Assembly (NCBI RefSeq): GCF_000429105.1
Contig: NZ_KE386848.1
Coordinates: 618,434 to 682,433 of the forward strand
Length of the DNA: 64,000 nucleotides
Direction of reading: 5' to 3'
From: Schaalia suimastitidis DSM 15538
GTDB taxonomy: Bacteria; Actinomycetota; Actinomycetes; Actinomycetales; Actinomycetaceae
In this document: in pieces, positions 1-8,696 of the stretch
Position numbering within the stretch: the stretch's first letter is position 1
Layout of the letters: every line of letters begins with the position of its first letter
Notes under the pieces: model-generated
The model's input: the letters and a program-made list of their open reading frames with translations, nothing else
The model's database searches: none
Told to the model about the DNA's origin: nothing
Position numbers and translations under genes: made by a program

Positions 1-544
1 CATAGATCAACGCGGTACCGGCAACGACAGATGTCCCTGCCAACACCTGGTCGCCCACCTGTTTGCGCACAGGTGTGGATTCCCCCGTCAGCATGGATTC
101 GTCGACTTCAAGGCCCGAGGCGTCCAGCACTGGGCCATCGACCGGCACTTGGTCGCCAAGGCTCAGCTCCACGAGGTCGTCCCGGACGATATCTTCAACG
201 AGTATTTCGTGGGTGCCACTGTGTCGTCGTACGCGTGCCCGCGGGGCATCAACAATGGCAAGTGCGTCAAGGGTACGTTTCGAGCGCCACTCGGAGATGA
301 TGCCAATGGCGGCGTTGATTATCATCACGCCACCAAAGACTGCATCCTGCCAGCTACCGACGATAATCACGACGGCCATTGCAGCGATGAGTATTCCGTT
401 AAAAAGCGTAAGAACATTGCCGCGGATAATCGAGGCGATGGATCGTGAAGAGGCAAGCTGCACGTGATTGCTGTGCCCTTGGGCGCGCCTATTGGCTACG
501 TCAGTGTCGGTAAGTGGAGTGTATGTCGCAAAAGCGGATGTCAT
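1..544 (-). CDS. Cation-transporting P-type ATPase, N-terminal part (cut by window edge)
   Basis: The first 181 residues of a P-type ATPase are visible; the rest lies beyond base 1. After an N-terminal cytoplasmic stretch, two hydrophobic segments (about residues 45-64 and 70-84) precede the actuator domain. That domain carries GDQVPVDG (about 130-137) and the hallmark TGES loop (153-156), which drives dephosphorylation of the enzyme in the transport cycle. RxKRTLDALAIVDAPRARV at the membrane exit resembles actinobacterial CtpE-type (calcium) ATPases rather than heavy-metal ATPases, and no N-terminal CxxC metal-binding domain is present. The ion cannot be decided because the ion-binding membrane helices and the DKTGT site are outside the window. 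It shares its strand with the downstream-reading terC gene, 55 bases upstream, which would fit a small metal-homeostasis group. Confidence 0.85.
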   Translation of the reverse strand, partial: MTSAFATYTPLTDTDVANRRAQGHSNHVQLASSRSIASIIRGNVLTLFNGILIAAMAVVIIVGSWQDAVFGGVMIINAAIGIISEWRSKRTLDALAIVDAPRARVRRHSGTHEILVEDIVRDDLVELSLGDQVPVDGPVLDASGLEVDESMLTGESTPVRKQVGDQVLAGTSVVAGTALIY

Positions 545-599
545 AGTGCCTCTGGTGTGTGGTAGCGATCCGTCACCATCGGCACTGCGACTTGCCGCT

Positions 600-1595
600 T
601 CAGCGTGCAGCTACTGCGTCACGCCGTGATTTGGCCAAGGAAGCAACAACCGTAATGGTGATCGTGACGAGGATAAACGCCAATGAGGGGATTATGCCAA
701 TTTCAGGCGCCCAATGCATACCTTGGCCTCCGTTGATGAATGGCACAGCATTTTCGTGCATCGCATGGAGGATCAGTTTCACGCCGATGAAACCAAGGAT
801 CGCGGCCAATCCGTAGTGCAGGTAGACGAGGCGTTCAAGAAGGCCGTCAACAAGGAAGTACAGCTGACGCAGACCCAGCAGCGCGAAGGCGTTAGCAGCA
901 AAGACCAAATACGGTTCTTGTGTGAGGCCGAAAATCGCTGGGATGGAATCGAAAGCGAACATAATGTCAGCTGATCCAAGCGCGAAGACAACCAGCAGCA
1001 TTGGGGTGATATATGTTTTACCGCCGTGTCGGTGAAGGAATTTTTGTCCCATGAAGCCGTCAGTCACAGGGAAGATGCGACGCATCGTGCGCACAAAACG
1101 GTTTTCGTGGTATTCATCGTCAGCTGAGCCTGGTTCTTCTACGCCTTCTTTTGCTTGCCCCCAGGCGGTGTATAGGAGCCATGCACCAAAGAAGTAGAAC
1201 AGCCATGAGAAGCGTTCGACCATGGCGGCACCCACGAGGATAAAGACCAAGCGTAGTATGAGGGCGATAATAATGCCTGATAGAAGGGCTTTTTGTTGAT
1301 ATTCGCGTGGCACTCTAAAGGACGCCATGATGATGATAAAGACAAAGAGGTTGTCCAGTGATAGTGCTTTTTCGGTGAGGAAGCCTGCGAAATATTCGCC
1401 TGCGTAACCTGCTCCGTAAATCAACCAAATGATGAGTCCGAACGCAAGACCAAGAACAACGTATCCTGCGGACCACCAGGCGGCTTCTTTGAGGGTGGGT
1501 GCGTGCGGCGTTCGCACGTGTCCGACAATGTCGACGGTGATAAGGATGAGTACGACGGCAGCAAGACCGAGCCAGCCAAAAGCATGAACGTCCAC
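600..1595 (-). CDS. TerC-family integral membrane metal exporter
   Basis: The protein has 331 residues and about eight membrane segments in the TerC/Alx pattern. It includes the conserved stretch GEYFAGFLTEKALSLDNLFV, whose acidic residues lie within the membrane, and a second acidic pair in SADIMFAFDSIPAIFG. Family members in bacteria export Mn2+ or supply metal to exported enzymes; that function is inferred here. The GTG at 1595 is chosen because GAGAGG lies about 8 bases upstream; an in-frame ORF runs further upstream but would read through the riboswitch. A probable yybP-ykoY Mn2+ riboswitch occupies the leader, which supports manganese as the regulating and perhaps transported ion. Length is normal for the family. 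Confidence 0.88.
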   Translation of the reverse strand: MDVHAFGWLGLAAVVLILITVDIVGHVRTPHAPTLKEAAWWSAGYVVLGLAFGLIIWLIYGAGYAGEYFAGFLTEKALSLDNLFVFIIIMASFRVPREYQQKALLSGIIIALILRLVFILVGAAMVERFSWLFYFFGAWLLYTAWGQAKEGVEEPGSADDEYHENRFVRTMRRIFPVTDGFMGQKFLHRHGGKTYITPMLLVVFALGSADIMFAFDSIPAIFGLTQEPYLVFAANAFALLGLRQLYFLVDGLLERLVYLHYGLAAILGFIGVKLILHAMHENAVPFINGGQGMHWAPEIGIIPSLAFILVTITITVVASLAKSRRDAVAAR

Positions 1596-1617
1596 AGAAA
1601 GGACCTCTCGTGTATAC

Positions 1618-1747
1618 GGGGAGTTAGTGTGAGGTCTGGTCCCACCCAGGATCGCTGGGCGACGGTACCGGGTAGTCGTACACACCTCGTAGGAGACGCG
1701 CGACCAGCCGTATTGACGGCACCGCACTTGGTGGGATTACTCCCCTC
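1618..1747 (-). promoter_or_regulatory. Probable yybP-ykoY Mn2+ riboswitch upstream of terC
   Basis: Read on the minus strand, the leader starts with GAGGGGAGTA (1747-1738). It continues with CCGTCAATACGG and ends with GGGACCAGACCT followed by ACTCCCC (1624-1618). The last element is an exact 7-base complement of the opening GGGGAGT, closing a long multi-helix RNA. Opening GGGGAGUA, an internal CCGUCA-type helix and closure just ahead of a TerC-family gene are the features of the yybP-ykoY family, which binds Mn2+. The Shine-Dalgarno GAGAGG begins about 10 bases after the closing strand, so metal binding could control translation or transcription. The fold was traced by eye and no covariance search was run. 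Confidence 0.72.
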
Positions 1748-1903
1748 GTTTGGCCATTCTAGCGAGCAGAGTCGCAACAGTGGGGATCTGTTGGGGTGGG
1801 GATTACCACTATTGGCAGCATCGTCACCTTTCCTGATTCTCAGGGGTTTTCTGGGGACAACCCTGAGGATATCCCCGCATAGTTAGCGGGTACACTATGG
1901 CAT

Positions 1904-2821
1904 ATGACCTCAACGAATGTTCCCGGGCGCAGTATTATCTGCGCCCTCCAAGAAGCATTCTTCGGCTCCCCCACTGCCCCGTTGCAACTCAGTGCGATGC
2001 GTGGGCCGTTGATTCCCGAGGCCGTGTGCCGCGCCGCTGGTGTGACACGTTTAGCCGAACTAGGCAAGAGAGAAGTAGCACAAAAGAGTATCAGCACTCT
2101 CAGTGACACTACTGCGTTAGTAACTGATCTGCGCTTCGCGATCGAGAGTCGACAGCTTCTGTGGGTGATACCTGCCCACGAGGCCTATGAGCGCGAATGG
2201 CTCATCAGCACTTTTCCGGCACTCGCAATGCCACTCGACAACGATCAGACGGTGTGGGGCATCAATGTTTATAAGTTAACTTCACGTCTACTCGCTCAAG
2301 ATCACGATATGCGCACCCACTTGTCGGGCGTTGATGTCACATCCACACCCATGAAGTTACGGGTTTTACTGCACGATCATCGTGTCCATACGCAACGGTC
2401 TTCGATGTTCACGCGAGTACTCCACGATCCGCGCACATGGGTGTACCTCGCCATATTCATATATTCAGCTCTGCGCGCACTGCCGGTAGTGTGGGTTCCC
2501 CAGTTTCATGGCAATGTCGCACTGTTGTGGACGATCGATATTGTCACTGCGATCCCCTACACGTGGGGCATACTCGCCATGTTGACGGCAACGAATACAA
2601 AGGTGCGCATACTTGGAACAGTGACGACCATCGTCACCTTCATGGCGCCGTATATCTATTTTTGGAGCTTCGGGAAAGACTATCCCCCGCTTGTCATCGG
2701 CGTCGTCACGGCAATGATTGTGGGCAGTATCGCAATCGAGGCGTCCCGTGTTATTCAGGATAAGCGACTGCAGCGCCTTTACGCCTCCGCACGATTTCCT
2801 GCGTTGATCGCCACGCACTGA
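1904..2821 (+). CDS. Unknown protein with C-terminal membrane segments
   Basis: I do not recognise this 305-residue protein. The N-terminal 170 residues are soluble and of mixed composition, beginning MTSTNVPGRSIICALQ. They look like a small-domain regulatory or binding module but carry no motif I can name. The C-terminal 130 residues contain about four hydrophobic segments (near residues 178-196, 206-226, 234-252 and 256-278) and finish with a short basic tail. The ATG at 1904 is the likely start; no strong Shine-Dalgarno precedes it, so a leaderless transcript is possible. It is divergent from terC and convergent with the phosphatidylcholine synthase gene, whose end it overlaps by 71 bases. 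Confidence 0.7.
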   Translation: MTSTNVPGRSIICALQEAFFGSPTAPLQLSAMRGPLIPEAVCRAAGVTRLAELGKREVAQKSISTLSDTTALVTDLRFAIESRQLLWVIPAHEAYEREWLISTFPALAMPLDNDQTVWGINVYKLTSRLLAQDHDMRTHLSGVDVTSTPMKLRVLLHDHRVHTQRSSMFTRVLHDPRTWVYLAIFIYSALRALPVVWVPQFHGNVALLWTIDIVTAIPYTWGILAMLTATNTKVRILGTVTTIVTFMAPYIYFWSFGKDYPPLVIGVVTAMIVGSIAIEASRVIQDKRLQRLYASARFPALIATH

Positions 2822-3521
2822 CCAGCATGAGCCAACCGCCACCAACCCACCACAGGATCTGCACCAGAAGCGACTGATGATCGCGGGTGGCCACAAGGAT
2901 GATTGTGCCGCCAACCCACACAATCGTAGCAATGATGTTGATAGGCATGAGCAGGCCGACGACACGGAATGGGTGGACGAAGGTAATGGGTGCCAAGGTG
3001 AGGACGGCCAATACCAGGGTAACCGTGATATTGACTGCAGGGCCGGTGTGGAGCAGCCACATGATGACCGCAACAACATTCCATGCGGCAGGGAATCCCA
3101 TGAAATAGTAATCGTCTGTTTTCATCGCTTTGTTGCAGTAGCAGAACATCGACGAGGTGACAATGATGACGAAAATCACCATTTCCATCCACTGAGGCCC
3201 CATAGGCACGTGTTTATAGATAAAGACAGCAGGAATAAAAGTCCACGTGAGGTAGTCGACGATCAGGTCAAGGGCAGCACCATCAAAATGTGGCGCCCAT
3301 TTAGCAACGTCTGCTTTGCGTGCCAAGGTACCGTCAACGCCATCGACAATGAGGGCAACCGCAAGCCACATCCACATGGCGACGAGGTCCCCATTCATCA
3401 GAGCCAGCGTGGCCAATCCCGCCCACAGTACCCCAGTCATAGTGAAGGCGTGGACGAGCCATGCAGCAGTTTTGTGGCGGAGAATGCATCGGCGAGGTAA
3501 TGCTGACGATGTGGCGGACAC
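2751..3521 (-). CDS. pcs: Phosphatidylcholine synthase (CDP-diacylglycerol:choline type)
   Basis: A 256-residue membrane enzyme of the CDP-alcohol phosphotransferase superfamily. The signature DGVDGTLARK, followed by FDGAALDLIVDY, supplies the DG..AR...G...D...D metal and substrate residues. The longer spacing and the surrounding motif (FTMTGV, VDYLTWTFIPA) match bacterial Pcs, which condenses CDP-diacylglycerol directly with choline to give phosphatidylcholine and CMP. Six to eight hydrophobic helices span the protein. The GTG at 3521 is preceded by AAAGGA at good spacing. Pcs enzymes depend on free choline, often from a host. Its 3' end runs 71 bases into the convergent upstream gene. A different head-group alcohol cannot be excluded. 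Confidence 0.82.
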   Translation of the reverse strand: MSATSSALPRRCILRHKTAAWLVHAFTMTGVLWAGLATLALMNGDLVAMWMWLAVALIVDGVDGTLARKADVAKWAPHFDGAALDLIVDYLTWTFIPAVFIYKHVPMGPQWMEMVIFVIIVTSSMFCYCNKAMKTDDYYFMGFPAAWNVVAVIMWLLHTGPAVNITVTLVLAVLTLAPITFVHPFRVVGLLMPINIIATIVWVGGTIILVATRDHQSLLVQILWWVGGGWLMLVSAWRSTQEIVRRRKGAAVAYPE

Positions 3522-3609
3522 AGGGATTCCTTTGACAGGCGTAGATTACCAGACAATCTTAACCGGTGCGTCCCCTATTTTCCTCATGTACCGGCAGGTC
3601 ACAGATAGA

Positions 3610-5679
3610 TTAGTTCGCCGCCTTCATCTGCCGCAGTTCTTTTTTGAGTTCCGCTACCTCGTCACGCAAACGCGCGGCCAGTTCAAAATCAAGTTTTTGT
3701 GCTGCCGCCATCATCTGTTCTGACAATTCCTCAATTAATTCGACGAGTTCACCTTGGGCCAGTGCAGCCAATTCTGCGCGACGCGCCGTGCTCTGAGTCG
3801 CCACCGGGCCTTCCTTACGGTACCCGCCAGCGAGTAAGGTCTGAGTATCGATGTGTTCGCGTGCCAACATGTCGGTAACATCAGCGATCTTCTTACGCAA
3901 GGGTGCTGGGTCAATCCCATGTTCTTCATTAAAGGCTATCTGCATGTCGCGACGCCGCTGCGTTTCAGTGATTGCGGCCCGCATTGAGTCGGTAATGGTA
4001 TCGGCGTACATATGCACCTCACCTGAAACATTACGCGCAGCACGTCCAATAGTTTGGATCAGTGAACGTGTAGAGCGCAGGAAACCTTCTTTGTCGGCAT
4101 CAAGGATCGATACAAGGGACACTTCTGGCAGGTCGAGGCCCTCGCGAAGAAGGTTGATGCCGATCAGAACGTCAAAGGCACCTTGGCGTAGTTCTCTCAG
4201 TAATTCGACGCGCCGCAAGGTGTCGACATCAGAATGAAGATACTCAACTCGAACACCTCGTTCAGCCATATAGGTTGTCAGTTCCTCCGCCATTTTCTTT
4301 GTCAGAGTCGTCACGAGGACACGTTCGTTACGGTCAGCGCGTACACGCACCTGTTCGAGGAGATCATCCACCTGCCCCTTTGTGGGTTTCACAATAACCT
4401 TGGGATCAACCAGACCAGTTGGGCGAATAATCTGCTCCACCACACCATCGGATTTCCCGAGCTCATAGGGACCAGGTGTGGCGGAAAGGTAAACCGTTTG
4501 TCCGATCCTTTCGATGAATTCGTCCCATTTCAAGGGTCGGTTATCAAGTGCTGACGGCAATCGGAATCCGTGGTCAACCAAGGTACGTTTGCGGGAAGAA
4601 TCCCCTTCAAACATCGCACCGATTTGCGGCACGGTGACGTGTGATTCGTCAATAACGAGCAGAAAATCTTCAGGGAAATAGTCCAGGAGCGTATGCGGTG
4701 GGGTACCTTCGTCGCGACCGTCAATATGTCGTGAGTAATTTTCCACTCCGGCACACGAGCCGATCTCCTTGAGCATCTCCAAATCGAAGGTGGTGCGCAT
4801 ACGCAGTCGCTGTGCTTCAAGGAGTTTGCCGCGAGATTCAAACCATTCGAGGCGCTGCTCCAGTTCCGCTTCAATCGAGGCGATGGCTCGTTTCATCCGC
4901 TCTTCACCAGCAACGTAATGCGACGCGGGGAAAAGATAGACATGGTCCGTCTCTGAAATAACATCCCCCGTGAGCGGATGAAGGAGCGCGAGGGCTTCGA
5001 TCTCGTCACCGAAGAATTCGATACGTACGGCAAGTTCTTCATAGACGGGAATAATTTCGACGGTATCGCCCCGCACCCGGAAGGTGCCTCGACTAAAGGC
5101 CAAATCATTGCGCGTATATTGCATCGACACAAAGGCGCGTAGTAACGCATCGCGGTCGATGATCATGCCGCGTTCAATTTCCACCATACGCGCCACGTAT
5201 TCTTCTGGGGTACCCAGGCCGTAGATACAGGACACCGAGGCGACCACCACCGTATCTCGGCGTGTCAGCAGTGAATTCGTGGCACTGTGCCGTAAGCGTT
5301 CTACCTCGTCATTAATGGAGGAGTCTTTTTCGATATAGGTGTCAGTTTGGGGCACATAGGCTTCAGGCTGGTAGTAGTCGTAGTACGACACGAAATATTC
5401 GACAGCGTTATGTGGCAGTAATTCCCTGAATTCTGCAGCCATCTGAGCTGCCAGTGTCTTATTGGGTTCCATAATGAGAGCTGGGCGTTGAAGCTCTTCA
5501 ATAAGCCATGCGGTAGTCGCCGATTTCCCGGTCCCTGTTGCGCCAAGTAGTACGACGTCGGTTTCACCGTCACGAATACGGGCCGCTAATTCACGGATCG
5601 CTTTTGGCTGATCTCCTGAAGGCGAATATTGGGAAACGACGTCGAAAGGGTGTTCGGCACGAAGGATACGCTGTGTCAC
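3610..5679 (-). CDS. uvrB: Excinuclease ABC subunit B
   Basis: At 689 residues this is the usual length for UvrB, the helicase-like damage-verification subunit of nucleotide excision repair. Walker A GATGTGKS is at residues 46-53. The aromatic beta-hairpin that clamps DNA follows ([16 protein letters not shown], then [15 protein letters not shown]). DESHVT forms the Walker B box, and helicase motif VI is QTIGRAARN. The last about 40 residues are the UVR coiled-coil motif ([20 protein letters not shown]) that contacts UvrC or UvrA. The start is a GTG that sits almost directly on AAAGG, so translation may begin slightly downstream or from a leaderless mRNA. It is divergent from the glucosidase gene. 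No uvrA or uvrC is in the window. Confidence 0.97.
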   Translation of the reverse strand: MTQRILRAEHPFDVVSQYSPSGDQPKAIRELAARIRDGETDVVLLGATGTGKSATTAWLIEELQRPALIMEPNKTLAAQMAAEFRELLPHNAVEYFVSYYDYYQPEAYVPQTDTYIEKDSSINDEVERLRHSATNSLLTRRDTVVVASVSCIYGLGTPEEYVARMVEIERGMIIDRDALLRAFVSMQYTRNDLAFSRGTFRVRGDTVEIIPVYEELAVRIEFFGDEIEALALLHPLTGDVISETDHVYLFPASHYVAGEERMKRAIASIEAELEQRLEWFESRGKLLEAQRLRMRTTFDLEMLKEIGSCAGVENYSRHIDGRDEGTPPHTLLDYFPEDFLLVIDESHVTVPQIGAMFEGDSSRKRTLVDHGFRLPSALDNRPLKWDEFIERIGQTVYLSATPGPYELGKSDGVVEQIIRPTGLVDPKVIVKPTKGQVDDLLEQVRVRADRNERVLVTTLTKKMAEELTTYMAERGVRVEYLHSDVDTLRRVELLRELRQGAFDVLIGINLLREGLDLPEVSLVSILDADKEGFLRSTRSLIQTIGRAARNVSGEVHMYADTITDSMRAAITETQRRRDMQIAFNEEHGIDPAPLRKKIADVTDMLAREHIDTQTLLAGGYRKEGPVATQSTARRAELAALAQGELVELIEELSEQMMAAAQKLDFELAARLRDEVAELKKELRQMKAAN

Positions 5680-6054
5680 CCTTTAACGGTAGCGTGTTAT
5701 CGGTTCGTGCGGCGACTCAAAGACTACGGCACAGTCCAAGAAACATCTGCTATAGGTCGATCCCATCTGCCGTCAAATTTTGGACCATCTGATGTGCCTG
5801 TACGTGCGTATGAGGACGAGGAAGCATTGACATAATCGCCCCGCCACGCGCTGTTCAAAGGAGGCACGCGGCACTGTTTTTGCCCCGCTACTTCGAGGAC
5901 AATGCCTGTGATTCACAGCCTCGCCATGCCTATACTGCGGCAGCGCACTAAAATATTTCACCCAAGAAAAGGACGCTGTGGCGGGGCACAATAGTACCCA
6001 AGAAGGACAGGCAGATTCCCCTATCACGTGGGGTGCAGCGTAGAAAGGACAAAA
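5680..6054. other. Divergent intergenic region between uvrB and the glucosidase gene
   Basis: This stretch has no convincing long gene. It holds a 13-base palindrome CTGTGATTCACAG at 5906-5918 and a good -10 hexamer TATACT at 5931-5936, a plausible promoter and operator for the downstream sugar gene. A possible 21-codon leader ORF starts with GTG at 5978, follows AAAAGGA and stops at 6043. That puts its stop inside the Shine-Dalgarno region of the glucosidase gene. I see no recognisable SOS box ahead of uvrB. Confidence 0.4.
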
Positions 6055-7743
6055 ATGACGCAGGCGGCCCCATGGTGGAAGACCTCAACGGTGTACCAGA
6101 TCTATCCACGTTCCTTCCAGGATTCCAACGGCGACGGTGTTGGCGATGTGGCTGGTATCACGCGCCGTATCGGCTACCTCAAGGAATTAGGGATCGATAT
6201 TGTGTGGCTCTCCCCCGTCTTCGCGTCCCCCATGGTTGACAATGGGTATGACATTAGCGATTACGAGGCCATCGACCCCCTCTTCGGGTCAAACGACGAT
6301 ATGGACGAACTCATTGCAGCAGCCTCCAAGGTCGGCATCCGCATTATTTTGGACCTCGTTGTCAACCACACATCCAATCAGCATCCATGGTTTATTGAAT
6401 CGCTGGACCCAAGGAGCCCAAAACGGGACTGGTACATTTGGCGCGCACCCCGGGCGGGCGCCTCGGCACGCGATGTCGAACCTGGGCAGTGGCGAGGCGA
6501 CGAACCTAATAGGTGGGTCAGCGCATTTTCCGGACCTGTGTGGACCTGGCATCCGCAGTCAGGTCAGTACTATCTGCATTTTTTTGCCCCTGAGCAACCG
6601 GATCTGAATTGGGAAAATCCGAGGCTGCGTGCCGAAATCTACGCAATGATGCGACGGTGGCTTGAGCGCGGCATCTCCGGCTTCCGGATGGATGTCATTA
6701 ACTGCATTTCTAAACCTGCCACACTGTGTGATGACACCGACGGCGGCATCGATCGCGCTTTCTTTGGGCCACGCTTCCACGAATGGATGCAGGAGATGCG
6801 CCGCGAAGTCTTCGATTACTATCCCGATCGGGTCTTTTTCACCGTCGGGGAAACCCCAGGAGCCACCCTTGCCGATGCGCAGCTGAGCACCGATCCGCGC
6901 CGTAAAGAACTCGACATGATCTTCCAATTTGAGCATATGGAGTTCGATGCCACGCACGGCGACAAATTCACACCCTGCGCATTACCATTGGCGCAGATGA
7001 AAAAGAGTTTAGCCCGATGGAGCAACGGCTTATACGGATGCGGCTGGAATAGCCTCTACTTGTCAAACCATGATCGCCCTCGAACAGTATCACGCTTCGG
7101 TTCTCCTGAGTTATTCCGCTATCAGTCAGCGACTGCGTGGGCAGGTATGCTTCACGCCCACCAGGGCACGCCCTTTGTGTATCAGGGGGAAGAACTTGGT
7201 ATGGCAAATTACCCCTGGTCCGATATTACACAATTCAATGATGTTGAAACTCGTGGGTTGTGGCGTGATCGGGTCGAATTCGGTGATGCGGATGCACAAA
7301 CACTATGGGAAGGTATCCTTCACGCAAGCCGGGATAACGCCCGCACCCCCATGCAATGGGATGACACCCCTCACGCAGGTTTCACTACGGGCACACCATG
7401 GCTGCCTGTGAATCCTGACTATATTCAGGTCAACGCCAAGGCCCAACAAGATGATGCCTCGTCAATCTTCGCATTCTACCGACGACTCATTGCGCTACGA
7501 AAAGAGCTTCCAATCATCATTGATGGCACCGTTGATCTACTGGCTCCCGACCACACCCAACTGTGGCATATTCGGCGCCGGATCAGCGGGCAGGTACTTG
7601 AAGCGGTGGCGAATATGTCCGACACCCCGTTGGATTACGCTGTGCCCGAAGGCAATATCGTGATCGCAAACTATCCGCCGTCTTTGCGACGCAGTGATCG
7701 TCTCCAGCCGTGGGAACTGCGGTGGGTACTTACCCAGGCATAA
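6055..7743 (+). CDS. malL: GH13 alpha-glucosidase, probably oligo-1,6-glucosidase
   Basis: A 562-residue glycoside hydrolase family 13 enzyme. The four family regions are present: DLVVNH (100-105), GFRMDVI with nucleophile D213, the acid/base E266 in VGETPG, and SNHD with D340. The valine directly after the nucleophile (V214) is the residue typical of enzymes that cleave alpha-1,6 links, as in isomaltase, whereas maltases usually have alanine or threonine. It should therefore release glucose from isomalto-oligosaccharides, panose or limit dextrins in the cytoplasm; there is no signal peptide. The ATG at 6055 is chosen because AGAAAGGA lies 5 bases upstream; an upstream in-frame GTG at 6028 lacks such a site. 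It converges with coaE, overlapping it by 14 bases. No transporter or sugar regulator is adjacent. Confidence 0.9.
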   Translation: MTQAAPWWKTSTVYQIYPRSFQDSNGDGVGDVAGITRRIGYLKELGIDIVWLSPVFASPMVDNGYDISDYEAIDPLFGSNDDMDELIAAASKVGIRIILDLVVNHTSNQHPWFIESLDPRSPKRDWYIWRAPRAGASARDVEPGQWRGDEPNRWVSAFSGPVWTWHPQSGQYYLHFFAPEQPDLNWENPRLRAEIYAMMRRWLERGISGFRMDVINCISKPATLCDDTDGGIDRAFFGPRFHEWMQEMRREVFDYYPDRVFFTVGETPGATLADAQLSTDPRRKELDMIFQFEHMEFDATHGDKFTPCALPLAQMKKSLARWSNGLYGCGWNSLYLSNHDRPRTVSRFGSPELFRYQSATAWAGMLHAHQGTPFVYQGEELGMANYPWSDITQFNDVETRGLWRDRVEFGDADAQTLWEGILHASRDNARTPMQWDDTPHAGFTTGTPWLPVNPDYIQVNAKAQQDDASSIFAFYRRLIALRKELPIIIDGTVDLLAPDHTQLWHIRRRISGQVLEAVANMSDTPLDYAVPEGNIVIANYPPSLRRSDRLQPWELRWVLTQA

Positions 7744-8389
7744 TCCAGGTGCGAATGACCGCTGATACCAACCCAGCAAGCTCTGTTTCACTGCCTGCAT
7801 TGTGAATCCAGATATGTGCCACGCGGCGTCGATCTGCTAGGCTTGCCTGCGCGTGGATACGTTGTAGGGCCTGAGCGCGGTCAATGCCGCGCCTTGCAAG
7901 GCGCCTGATTCGTTGTTCTATGGGTGCATCAACAATGATGACAAGATCGAATTGGTCAGCCATGTGTTGTTCAACAAGAAGCGGAACATCATAGAGGGCA
8001 ATACCCCCTACGGGTGCCGTATTCAGTATCGCTTCAGCACGCTGCCCGATCAGCGGGTGAGTAATCGCTTCAAGAGTGGCGCGCGCGTTGGGGTCACTAA
8101 AGACAAGCGAGGCGAGGCGCCGCCGGTCTAGTGCACCGTCGTCAGTAAGGATGTTCCGGCCGAAGGCTTCGACTATTGCAGCAAGTCCCACGCTTCCTGC
8201 GGCTACCACCTCACGGGCAAGCTCATCGGCATCAGCAATAATGGCTCCTGTTTGCTCAAAAACCTGTGCCACCGTCGTCTTTCCAGCACCAATACCACCG
8301 CTAAGTCCGATACGTAACGCTCGATCAGACGGCCAGGTAAATGATCGCAGGCAGCGTGCACTGGCCAAGCCATTATGAAGTGTCGTCAT
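7730..8389 (-). CDS. coaE: Dephospho-CoA kinase
   Basis: A 219-residue P-loop kinase that phosphorylates the 3' hydroxyl of dephospho-CoA, the last step of coenzyme A synthesis. The Walker A motif GGIGAGKTT lies near residue 31, followed by DADELAREVV, the CoA-binding DAD motif, and DVPLLVE, a family hallmark. The C-terminal RRGI and QASLADRRRVAHIWIHN segments also match the family. The start at ATG 8389 gives about 24 extra residues before the usual N-terminus; GTGGGG lies just upstream, but a later start is possible. The gene has no C-terminal DUF fusion of the kind seen in mycobacterial CoaE. The rpsA-coaE neighbourhood is common in actinobacteria. Confidence 0.93.
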   Translation of the reverse strand: MTTLHNGLASARCLRSFTWPSDRALRIGLSGGIGAGKTTVAQVFEQTGAIIADADELAREVVAAGSVGLAAIVEAFGRNILTDDGALDRRRLASLVFSDPNARATLEAITHPLIGQRAEAILNTAPVGGIALYDVPLLVEQHMADQFDLVIIVDAPIEQRIRRLARRGIDRAQALQRIHAQASLADRRRVAHIWIHNAGSETELAGLVSAVIRTWIMPG

Positions 8390-8696
8390 TACCCCACCTT
8401 ATGTTGCGACCACATCAGGTGACACTGTAGTACAACGCTTGCTTCGAGCGAGCATAGGCACCAACGCAGACGAATCAGCGAGGGAACTCTTGGACCGTCC
8501 ACCCGTTATGCGAAGCACCTGACAGACTGTACATCACCATTGACGAAGCCTTTTTGGCTCCTGGGCACTCGCCCACCGTTGCCGACGATCACCGTCACTA
8601 CTAATCAGGTACCTTTAGCCAGTGGCATAACAGCCCCCTATGCGAAGTGCCCGACTGCCAATTGACAGTCGGGCACTTGCGTGAGTACACAAATAC
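8390..8696. other. Intergenic region between coaE and rpsA
   Basis: Apart from the hairpin terminator of rpsA at 8645-8678, I see no gene, RNA or clear promoter in this stretch. A short direct echo of TATGCGAAG occurs twice (about 8508 and 8639), without an obvious meaning. Confidence 0.4.
8645..8678 (-). terminator. rpsA terminator hairpin
   Basis: A perfect 13-base inverted repeat AAGTGCCCGACTG / CAGTCGGGCACTT with an 8-base loop lies about 20 bases after the rpsA stop codon. No long T-run follows on the minus strand, so termination may be imperfect or Rho-assisted. Confidence 0.7.

Noticed and set aside
2877-3500. Open plus-strand frame of 207 codons antisense to the phosphatidylcholine synthase gene
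   Set aside because: Its protein is rich in N, D, H and R with no recognisable pattern, while the other strand carries a clear enzyme. It is a frame shadow of a GC-rich gene.
5773-6027. 84-codon minus-strand frame upstream of uvrB
   Set aside because: No ribosome site, mixed composition with many cysteines and arginines, and it overlaps the likely glucosidase promoter.
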